Below are positions 32,287-44,200 of a stretch of DNA of 64,000 bases, piece after piece. Where the stretch lies: the NCBI RefSeq assembly GCF_047948215.1, contig NC_134465.1, positions 51,925,946-51,989,945 on the forward strand. Reading direction: 5' to 3'. How positions within the stretch are numbered: the stretch's first letter is position 1; each line of letters starts with the position of its first letter. The notes under the pieces were generated by a model. It saw only the letters and a list, made by a program, of their open reading frames with translations. It did no database searches and was not told the DNA's origin. The DNA is from Lycorma delicatula (taxonomy: Eukaryota; Arthropoda; Insecta; Hemiptera; Fulgoridae). The position numbers and the translations under genes were made by a program.

Positions 32287-35200
32287 TTGGAATTTGACAA
32301 AAATTGAATGGATTAAATTCTGATAACATATAATATATATATATACCTGATTCCAAGCATCAAGAAGTGAATCTTTAAATTCTTCACAAACAATAAACCC
32401 ATCCATAACTGGATGACTACTCCCACTATGAAAATCCCAACCAACAACTGCCGGTGCACAATCTATATTTAACTTCTTTGCAACCCTGTTTAATCCTGGC
32501 ACTGAAAACAAAAACAATAATGTATGTAAAATAAATTCCCACAAAATATGAAAACATTTTTAAAAAATAAACTTAAAATTATTTTATAAATGACAACTTT
32601 AACCTTTTCAGATCATGTAGCCTTGGAACTGGTTATGTACGGCATCAGTTTTAAAACGCTGTTACAAAATGATTTTATATGGCATCTAAGTCAGTTATTT
32701 TTTTTTATATTCACAAAGGAATCAGTTTTATTACACAATTTGAATGACATTTATATCATGTAAAATGTTTTATTTATACTACAAAGAATATGACCATTTT
32801 TTTCTCAGAAATGTGCTTGTGTGTGTGTGTGTGTGTGTGACTTGTGTATTATAATTGCTATGAGGATTACGGATTAATTTATTATTTACAAAAATAGCAT
32901 ATCTTACTAGCAACATATCGATGTATTGAAACACATAATAAATTATGATATACGGTGCACAAAAAGAAAAAAGGAATTTGTGGTCATAAATACTTCAATT
33001 TTACTTGAGGTCTATAAATTTCTTTTCTGACAAATAATATCGGTAAACATGTAACAATATCGATGCGTAATGAACAATAGTATTCAGTAAAAATGTTTTT
33101 TTGTCAATCTGAATAGCCTTTTCAGTGGTGGGAATTTTTATAAAACGTAGTTTTCTGAATCTACTTTCACTTATACTAACATATGTTACTAATCTGTGAT
33201 TTATGACATGGGTTTTTCATCATATTTGCCCAATTTTCAACCGATTTGCTTATAAGTATTATTTTTAAAATCAGCAAACTATGTTTCACAAACACAAAGA
33301 AAAAAAAAATTTCGCTAATAAAAAATGCGGTAGAAACGTGCAAAAAAATTCTGCCATTAAATTATTGTAATTTTTGTACTGTTTCAATTTTTTTGTTGTT
33401 ACAGGCATAAAAAATATCCAATCGTAACAGTTTTATTTTGTCAGAATCTGTTAAAAATCTTTAATATACTGTAATTTTTTTCACAAGAGGGTAGCATAAG
33501 ACTGTGAAGGGAGGCAAGCAAATACCAACATATTTTTGCAGAGCGCTAATCAGCCGCGGAACATTGTGATGGGGAAAGGTTAAAAACAAAAAAATAATAC
33601 TTTTCTCACTTCTTTAAGTTTGAATTTAAAAGTCACTACCAAACTAAAAACAGTTACCAACCCTTTATTTTAGTGTACAGTTAAGTAGAAATTTAAGTGC
33701 AAATTAAAAAAGTTTTCTTTTGTTTTAGTAAATTAATTTTATTAATATTTATAAGTTTACTTTATTTAAATTTTTTAGTCAAGATATTAAACAAAGATGG
33801 TTCATTTAGTTATCACTCAGATAAAAAAAATATTCTTGATATTTTAAATACACGACTGCAATTTAAATTAAACATCAACAACTGAATTAAAAATCTGTAA
33901 AATAGACCTCTGTATTATATAATGGTAATCGCCTAACAAAGTGAATAATTACATTTTTTTATCTTTGTAATAAAATTAATCAACTAAATTTCTCTAACAA
34001 CAGAAAATAATTCCATTATCCATTATAGATTGAGACAGATGATTTCCTTTCTGATCATTCATTGTATCGGGTAGGAAGAAAAAGTACTTACACTGTAGGT
34101 GGACAGTTCCAGCTGGCAGCATACAAGGCTTATATAATTCCACATTGCCATATTCATTACGCGGTACTTTACCATCAACAGCAGGAGGAGGAATATAATC
34201 TGTAACTTGCCAATAACCAAATAAATGAAGAGGAAGATCTTTTATCACTTGTCCAGTCATCTGTATTAAAAAAGCAATATACACAAATTCATAATAATCT
34301 AAATTTTTATACTAGCAATCAATTCAGAGTATAAATTTTAGGCATTTCCAAAAAAATGTCATTGCAAATCATGGGTGCAATATGAGTGGTTGCTAATGAT
34401 AATGAATAAATTATATTTAAAAAACTTTTTAATTAATTTTCTTCATAAGAAAAGAAATTTTATTCTAATCCAAAATATATATAATTTCAACATAAACAAC
34501 AGGTATTTTACGTACAGGCTACACCTTGATTTTAAACAAAGGATTTAAGGCAAAATGAGCAACCATGACTTATTTCAGATCAGGATCCAAGATCTCTTGG
34601 ACCTGATATCTTGGATGTGCTGTGGTTCCTTGATATATCTAGCACCCACCTTTCATGATTTCTTTACCTCTGATTTCCTTTACTTTTTCGAATTTATTGG
34701 TATAGTGTAAAGTCCAACTAAATCTACAATAGATGTGAAAACCTGTGAAACCAACAAAATCTAGGTATGATCTTACACTTGTTAAAATAATCTCAATTTC
34801 CAAGCTGCCATTACCTAAGACATGTCTCAAACAATACAACGACAGTGTTAATCCTAATAAAAGAACATGGTCATTCAAATCCAATTAACTTTAACTTAAT
34901 GATTAAAACTTCAATCAATCTTATTGTATCATTCGTCTATGATCCTTCACTAAGGCTTAACAGATCAAGTCTCAAGAAAGTTATTAGTTTTAAAACTTGA
35001 GATAGTGTAATCAGGTTTTATTTCATTTATGAACTATGAAACTACAAAGAAAACCCCATTACACCTAGTACAATGAGGTCATTTTTTTCAAGAATTTGAA
35101 GGGTTTCAATACGAAAGAAATTTAATTTTTGCAGTTTTCCTCTTTCCAGATGTAGGATCTGTGCTATTATATCTGAGACGGCACACTTTTAAAGATGTTT

Positions 35201-38200
35201 TGGTTAACTTATAGACTAAGGCCACAAGTGCAGTGATGATTTTTAATATCACATTACTATTTTGTTATTGTTGTATTCTTGTTAATGTGAACTATTTCAG
35301 TCCACACTCTATGTGTGACTTATCACCCAAAAAAAAAAATCATGATTTTCATCAATATGGATTTTTTTCAGCCATGCAAGTGCAGTTGTAATAATAATAA
35401 CAAAAAGTAAAAGAACAAAGCACTACCTGGTTCATCTATTATGGAACAAGAGATTCCTTAAAGAAAGATTTTACTGAATGTTTTACAAATCGCAATTTCA
35501 TACCAAGAAATTCTTTTATATACTTCCATTACTATTGAGGCCTGCTATTATTTATCATAACACAATTATTCATTATTAATTCAACTGAAATGAGACTTAC
35601 TGTAACTTTAACATAAGTGTTATTAAATTAAAAAAATAAATTTACAGGATTATTCTGTTGAATAATATTCTAATAATTTAAATACTTATTTACTGTTACC
35701 TGTATTATTTTCACTCTCCATTAAATAAGTAATTTGAATTAATTTTAAAAATAACTACTAACTTACTACTTTACTTTTAGCAGTTATTTAGTAAGTGAAA
35801 CAAAATAAATCTGATAAAAATACATTCTGAAGCAAAAAAACCACTGCTAAGTTTTCAATCCAAAAATAAATCATTCACTATAACCTTGATAAATAAGGTA
35901 ATATGTTAAACAATTTTTTTAAATTGTTTCATGTTTTTTATTGATTAATTGTTTATAAATATTTAACTGGTGCAACAATTCATTATTTCCTAACAATTAT
36001 ATATCTTTTTTTTTTCTTCTTTTTTTTTTGACTCTCCTCCCCTGGGCCGGTCGGTCCCCGACTGGTTGGTATTGTGGCACCCAGGGGAGTGCCTAACAAT
36101 TATATTAATTTAACAATATTTTACTATTATAAAACAAAGAAATAAAAATTTAATTTTTACTTTTAAAAAAGTACCGAACAAGACTGGCAAGCGAAACAGT
36201 AAAAAAAAAAAACAAGCACAGTATAGTGAAATTATGAATTAATTATACGAAGTAAAGCTCGTTTGGATTTCATCAATGTTTTTATTCTGAAATAATGATA
36301 TAGTCTATATTAAAATTTATGACTGCTGAAGATATACACACCCCAAAAAAAAAAAAAAACTATTCAAATATAATGAAATAAATCAATTATCATAAAGAAA
36401 AAATTAACGTTATAAAATACAAAAATACCTTATCATACTTTGGTCTAGCTTTAACAATTTTGTAAGGTTCTTCACCAATACGGACACACTTAGCTTCTTT
36501 AATCCACGATTCACGTGTATGTAATTCAACAACACAAGTTCTACTATAAACTGGCTCATTTTTAATGAAACCAACTGTTGGTGCATCTGGTGGATAGATT
36601 GCTTGAAATTTTAATAGATGTCTTTTCAAAGCATATAATGGATGATTTTTAAATCTGAAACATAATTTAAAATTAAAAAAATATGATGTAGGTATCTCAT
36701 GACTTCCTTGTTAAGTCTATTAAAATACATAAACACATTTTTTAAAATGAAAAGTACATAAAATTTTATTTCATTAATAACTTTGATATTTTTTTCATTT
36801 TATTTTTAATTTTTTATTGTTATTATTGAACTATTATCGTAAAATGTTTTTTTACAATCACTGGTTAATAATTATTAATAAATCAATATATTTAAATTTA
36901 AAAAAAAGGAGATGAAATCTGATTCGAACAGATATACCTTCCCCTTGTAAGATACAAATATTTCATTAATTAAAATTTTGTTTGACAATAACTGGAACCA
37001 ATGAAAATAAGTAACACTTATGATACATCATTAAAAACTTCTCAATGAGGGCTTATTACTGCAGTTAAGAAAAAGTCCAAAATCGAAATTCTTTGGTTCA
37101 TGGGCTTTTTTGGACACTTTTGATAGCAATGAAAAAGAGAGGTGCACAACTAGATGTTACAACAGTCCTAAACCCAAAATTTCAACTTCCTATGGCTAAT
37201 CGTTTTTGAGTTATGCAAGATACATATGTATGTATGTACATATATATGTACATACATACGTACGTACGTACAGATGTCACGCCAAAACTAGTTAAGATGA
37301 ATTCAGGGATGGTCAAAATGGATATTTCTGTTGAAATCTGAAAATCTAAATTTTTTGCGATCACAATACTTCCTTTAGGAAGTAAAAAACGATAAATTGT
37401 TAAACCTTAGCTGACAAAACATTAATTACAAATGAAAATTTACATTTTAAAAATAATTAAAAAAAAAAAAAATCTGTTATAAATAATATTTTCAAATGTT
37501 TGTGGTGGTAGCACAATAAAAAAATTCAATGGAATAAACATTTCCATCCATAAGGGTCGTTAAGGGTTGATGATAACAAAAATGTCAACTGGGTAACCAT
37601 CTATAATGATCACGAACAGTTTAGACCGACTTGTCAATCTACAGTGGAAGATGAAAAAAACCATTGAGCATATTCAAAGAGATAGAAAAAAGTCTGTAAA
37701 AAAATAATATCAAAACTTGTATGTCAATGGGAGGTTACTACAGTGTTCTTCATAATAATTTAAAATAAATACGTCATGTTAGTCGAAACATAGTTCCAAA
37801 AATAACGCTAAAAAATTGATTGGTGCTGAGTAAAGTACTATAACGCTGCATACGAGCTGTGAGACATTGAGATGTTTCATTAAGCATGAAACATTTCTGG
37901 ATCAACCATATTCTTTTGATTACCAACTGATTTTTACATGACTCCTAATTTGAAATCTACTGTAAATGGTTCATCAAATACTGCAAATTAGATCATCACA
38001 TGAACAACAAAAAAAGGACGTAGATGCTTAAGGAAACTACTTTAAAAAATTTAACTTTGGTTTTACGGAATGACTGGTTTGACCAATAGGCACCTCAGCT
38101 TCTAGTTTGGCTTTTGTGCAATCCTCCAACAAAAGTAAAGGAAAGTTCTTGGACAGTTATACATGCACAGAGGGTTGCTATTCTACTGGGCCTCAATAAA

Positions 38201-41200
38201 GAAGCAGCTACGTAGCCAGATACTAGAAGATGCCAACAGCATGTTGACAGTTGAGAGCCCAATTGCCCAATTATTTTAATCTTTTTTTGTTTGATATATC
38301 ACCACATAAGCTTGAAGCTTTGTGTGTGGGATATGGGAATGAAATTTTTTAGCGTTGTAGCATATGAAAAATGCCATGCTTGACCAGGATTCAAACGCAG
38401 GACTTCCGGATGAAAGGCTGAGATGCTATCACTCCACCACGGAGATCAGCAATTGTACTTATCCAAGGAAGAAGGAATAAAAGATATGGAAAGGAGTGGG
38501 GAAAAAGAAGGGTGATAAACCCACAGAGTCTGCCTCTGATTATGATAGTCTTGCCACCATATCTATCTTTGAAAGAAATATAATTTTAATTTTTTAATGT
38601 ACCCAGTTTTTTTAAAAATATATGTATATCAGGAAATTTGATAAGCAGTCTTGAAAATATCCGAACAATGCAAAATGCATACATTTAACACCAAGTATTC
38701 ATAAACAATGCATCCAATACATCAATAAGAAAAAACAAATAGGAAAAATATTAAAGAATCATTAATTTTGATAACTCTTTTTTTTTTACAGTAGTTTTTT
38801 AATATTTACTCCCTAGATACATACTTTTTTTCTTTTTCCTGTTTAGCCTCCGGTAACTACCGTTTAGATAATACTTCAGAGGATGATATGTATGAGTGTA
38901 AATGAAATGTAGTCTTGTACGTTCTCAGTTCGACCATTCCTGAGATGTGTGGTTAATTGAAACCCAACCACCAAAGAACACCGGTATCCATGATCTAGTA
39001 TTCAAATCTAAGTAAAAATAACTGGCTTTACAAGGACTTGAACTCTCGACTTCCAAATCAGCTGATTTGGGAAGACGTGTTCACCACTAGACCAACCCAG
39101 TGGGTTTAGATATGTACTTTAGAAAAAGATTACACACGACAAAATTTTTAATAGCTTTTCTTGATAAACCATTTTTACCAAAAAAGCTTTTTTATTTAGC
39201 TTTTTTTGGTAAACTAAAAAGTTAAAATCTAGTAACAAATATGAACTGGAAACTGAAATGATGCAAATTCAGCTATTAATGCAAAATAAGATAAAATAAA
39301 CAAACATCAAACATACTCAGAAATAGAAGATGGCAATGGTTGATCTTCCAGCTGTTTATCCAGCTCTTCATCCTCCTCTCTATTCCTTGCATTACGTGGA
39401 GCTGCAAATGGTCTCATTGTTTCATCCCACCAATCCGGTTCAATTCTCATCTTTTTTGTAATGGTCATCCAATGTGGAACATAACGGCGTGTTAAATCTT
39501 TTACTGCATTATCATTATCCCAACCTAAGACATATGTAACCGGATGTGTTGCAGAACCCTAAAATGAAGTTTAATCTATTACTTTAAAATGTAATAATTA
39601 TACATACATACAGTTGAACTTCCATATAAAGAACAAATATCTACATTTAGCAAAATTTTTGGGAGAATGGTGAAATTGTGCCATTATTACAATACAAATT
39701 GTCTCTACTTAGTGAAGTCAAATCTCTATATAAGAAAGTTTTTTGCTGTAAATACTGTATACATATTGTGTATAATAAATGAAAATAACAAAAAAAGTAA
39801 ATTGGATAAAAATAACGAATAAGTATTGTATTCTGTTTATGTAGGCCTACATTATTTTTTGTCAATTAGTGTACTGTATGAACGACAGGAAGCTGCTGGT
39901 GTTGGTACGTCGGCAATTAAAATTGCTTCATTCCTTTCTTATCTTTGTCTTATGGTACTGGAAAATTAAGCCTAATGCAAAAGTGAATTGCTATTCAGTC
40001 CTAATCTTCATACTGTAAAATACAGATCTAGTGGTTTAGTTTTGTTCCAGAAGTGTTTTTGGGTAATTTTGTTTTCTTAATGTGCATATGGTAGTAGTAC
40101 GTTGCATTTTTTTGTTGTTTTGAGTTCCATACATCACCGTGTTGTTTTTTCAAAGTACTATTCAGTGAATCAGTGTATACCATGTATTGGTGTTATTGTA
40201 TATGCGATTTGTCAAAAATGTCTAAAAAAAAGTGTTAAAGTATCAAAGAAAAATGCAAATAATCGATGAAGATAAAAAAGTAGCTAAGTAAAAAGACACA
40301 GCCATTTTTTTGGTATACTGGCGAATTCTCTTTCCACAATATTAAAAAATGAAGATAATATTACAAACAAGCAGAAAATTAAGACAATAATAGAAAGATA
40401 TTTAAGTCTTGTATTTATGATGATATTGATGAGACTTTAATCAAATGGTTAATTATAGTTTGTGAAAAAAATTTACCAGTATCAGGAACTATTAAAGAAA
40501 AGACTTTAGAATTCACCAAAACATTAGACTGTCCTGATTTTCAAGCTAGTACTAGTTGGCTTGACAAGTTTAAATTATGGCATGCTCTTGTACAAAAGGT
40601 TTTATGTGGCAAAAGTGCTGATGTAAAAGAAGAAGAATTTTATAACACGAAAGGAACATACAACTTGCCTAACCTACTGCATGACTACAATGAAAATGAT
40701 ATTTTTAATGCCAATGAGACGAGGCTATTTTATAAATTCCTTCCAGACAAAATGTTAGCTTTCAAGAATGAAAAATGTTTTGGTGGAAAGTACAGCAAAG
40801 AGAGGGTTACTGTAATGGTAGCTGAATGTTAGTGGGGTTCTTTAAGGGAACTAGGACCAACTTTCGCTCTGATTAACACTTTTAGTGGGAAAGTTGTTGT
40901 AGTTGTTAGTTTTGCCTCGAATCCAAGACATTCAATGAAATTGGCTCATTAATGGTTAGAACTAGGTGCGGGGTCTTCATTCTGCGGTTAGGCTTCTAGC
41001 TTAGTTCCTGAGGGCGACGTGGTAGCTGCAGGTGTCTGTTGTCTTCTTCTGAAGGCATAAACTTAAAAACTATCTCGGGGTGAATTTATTGATGCAGATG
41101 TCCCTCGGGGCATCTGCATCTGTGGCATCTCCGCAGGGGCCTGAACTGAACGCTGTGGTGCGCAATCAGTTTGAGGGCGAGAAGATGTCCTCCGTTAAAG

Positions 41201-44200
41201 CCACTACTGGCTAGGAACGGAGGGGATGGTGTAGCGACCTGACACACTACGAGGCGTGATCTTCTCCCCTCGGGGGGGAATCAAGATGTAATGGTAGCTG
41301 CCAACAAGGCTGGTTCTGAGTAGCTAAAATTCTAGTAATTGGAAAGTCTCAGCAACCTCATTTTCGCTGAAAAATCATTAGGGACAGATTACAATTACAA
41401 CAGAAAAGCTACAATGATAACTGAAATTTATACAACATGGTTAACAGCAATTGATGAGATGTCGAGGCAAAAACGTAAAATTCTTTTACATAATGATAAC
41501 TGCCCGACCCACTCCTCCATGTAAATGTAAACATGTTATCTATAACTGTTGTTTAATTTCTGCCAGATATGACTTCAAAACTGCAACAGGGCCAGGATAT
41601 AATTAAAAATTTTAAAGTTCAATATAGAAAATGAATTCTAATGAAGTTTTTAAAGCATCGATGACAATGTTCCAGTTAAAAATTTAATAACTTTAAAAGA
41701 ATGTACAACTGAAATATCTACATCATGGTCTCATGATGTAACCCCCAAAACAATTTCAAAATGTTTTAAAAAAGCCGGGTTAAATAAGAATGAGACAGTA
41801 ACAGCTAACAATAACAATGATTTTACAACTGAAGTTGTAAATGAATTCAAAATTCCAGAATTTCTTACCAATAACTGGGGTAAATTCCAAAGCAACACAG
41901 TTAGATAAATACCAAATGATTGATAATGGAATAGTGGCAGCAGTGTCCCAAATGAGGAAATAGTCAGAGACCTAGTTGCAAAAAACTAGTGGATCCACAA
42001 ATTGAAGATGACACAGATGAAACACATGGTGTAAGAACCGTTAAGCCTACAAATGATGAATTATTGCGATCATTAATAAAAAGTGGCCTTCATTCATTTG
42101 AAAATGTACCAGATATTATGTTTAATTGCTTGAATAATTTAGAATTTTTTTTTGAAAATAGAATTATCTAAGTTAACAAAACAGTTCAAACAAGAATTAC
42201 AGACTTCTTTTTAGCAAGTTGTTTTATAGACTTTTAACAAATTGTACTCATTAGTTTAATGTGTTTATTAATTTTTTACTGTTTTTTATTTTATTGTCAA
42301 TTTAAAAAAAACTATTGGATTAATATGCTGTACATTTTTTATTAAAAGAAAAGAAAGACAATTACAGTACAGTATACAAATATAGAACTTATAACTTAGT
42401 TTTTATATACAGTACATATTTTTTGAAAATTTCTTTATGTAAATAAAATTACAGTACTGCAGTATTATTACTGCAATAATCTATTTTACGAATTTTCCAT
42501 TTTATTGTTTGGTGGTATTTTGTAATACAGAAGTTTTACTGTTATATGTGTATATATATATTTAAGACAACACAATTTAACCAGAACTACACTACAACTA
42601 ATAGTTTGAATATTTTTTCCAGGGCATGTAATTTCAAGGTATGGAAATCAATTTGCAAGTGAAGTCTTAAGATACTTTTTTTTTTTTCAAAAGTTTACCC
42701 TACTGAACTATGAAATGTCCAACAGATAAAGGAACTAATTATTGCTGATTGCTGAGAAATAAATATTTATTCAAATATCATGGATAATGTTTTCCGCAAA
42801 ACAAATGACAGCGTTTTTTGCTGATGCAGCCATTTAATCCAAGTCTTTTTAATAAAAAAGTGATTCCTGTACATTAGATTTAAAAAAAATTCTATTATGA
42901 TCCTTTATTCTTCTTTTATATAACCTGTTTCATTAAATAGATTTGAAAACTGTTACATTCTACTGTGATATCGAATATAGACTAATACGCAAGTTATATC
43001 TCTTTGTAACTGTACAAAACAAAAAAAATAAATGAAATTTATTAAATATTACTGATGTAAAGCTGCTAATTATCACAAATAGATTAAAACAATCATGTAC
43101 AAAATAAATATTAAAAACTAAGAAGAAAACATAATATTAACAATTACATAACCTGAAACAGCTACAAATGTAAACTCCCAAATTCAAAACGCAATGCATT
43201 TTTAAACTATATGAAAATAAATTAAAAAATAAATAATACTCACATATAAATGCTGAGCACAATGTATTTTACCACTAACTAAATCAACTGATATCCATTT
43301 TTCTTCAGCTTCTAAATACACTTCAGCCCATTCATCAGTGGCATTTTTCTTTTTTTTCTTTGTCAGAATATTTTTATTATCATTATCGCTATCATCAGAA
43401 GAAAGAACTCTTCGATCAATTACATCACTACCATGACGATTACTAGTTTTATTATCAGTAACTTTACTTTTTCTTCCTTTTTTTTTTCTATTAATTTCAA
43501 AATCACTATCACTTTTACTATTTTCATCTTCTTCATCGGATTCTATCATTTCAACTTTTTCTTCCACTTTAGTTATTTTATTATTACTTTTTTTAATATT
43601 AGTTATTTTATTATCATTTGGTTGTCTTCTTCTGGAATTATTTTTTTTATCATTATTAGATGTTGAAGCTATATTTTTGTTATCTTCTTCATTTTTATTT
43701 TTTTTATTAATAGTATTCTTTGTAAAATATTTTGAAGAATTTCTTTTTGTTTCTTTTTTATCTTTTTTTTTATCTTCATCATAATTATCAGTTGATTTTT
43801 TATCTCTTTTTTTATCATTAGTATTAGATGTACTGGCAATATAATTACTTACAGTAAAAAGTTCGTTTTGTGGTGGTTTTAATGGTACTGGTCGTAAATT
43901 AATTAATAATCTACATGTTAAACCCAATGAACGAACAATACATACAAACAGCAATGCTAAATGCTTTTTGGAATATGTTACTTGTTTATTAAATTGCTCT
44001 TTTAATAGCATTAATAGATCATCTTGTTTATTTTTAATCGCGTTGGATTTCTTATTATCGCTGTTAACATCAACAAGTTTAATTTTATTTACAAACCATT
44101 CAACAAATTGCTCTAAATAATTTAAATCGCATCGTTTTGGTGGATAACAATGTTTTGAAGGAATTAATGATAACGCGATACAAAGAAGTTCTGAAGAATT

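Larger units (their letters stand above)
29949..32346 (-). other. XPC intron 5 (2.4 kb)
   Basis: Contains TA/CA microsatellites at 32214-32285, the IS630-type relic at 31040-32000, a (TA)n at 30732-30750, a poly(T) tract near 30584 and an (aaat)n run at the 3' end (29951-29980) next to the acceptor of exon 6. Confidence 0.9.
36655..39316 (-). other. XPC intron 2 (2.7 kb)
   Basis: Holds SINE-A (38835-39108), a SINE-B fragment (38340-38448) and a TIR/tRNA-like element (36702-37383). The stretch 37384-38339 has nothing I recognise. Confidence 0.9.
39559..43243 (-). other. XPC intron 1 (3.7 kb)
   Basis: Starts gtgagt, ends tttttag. Most of it is the Tigger relic (39611-42540). The part 42545-43243 is AT-rich with nothing recognised. 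Confidence 0.9.

Noticed and set aside
32158..32544. 128-aa minus-strand ORF
   Set aside because: It is XPC exon 5 read through flanking introns and the TA microsatellite; splice sites define only 32501-32347.
36390..36629. 79-aa stand-alone ORF
   Set aside because: Part of XPC exon 3 with a non-ATG start and intron-encoded tail.
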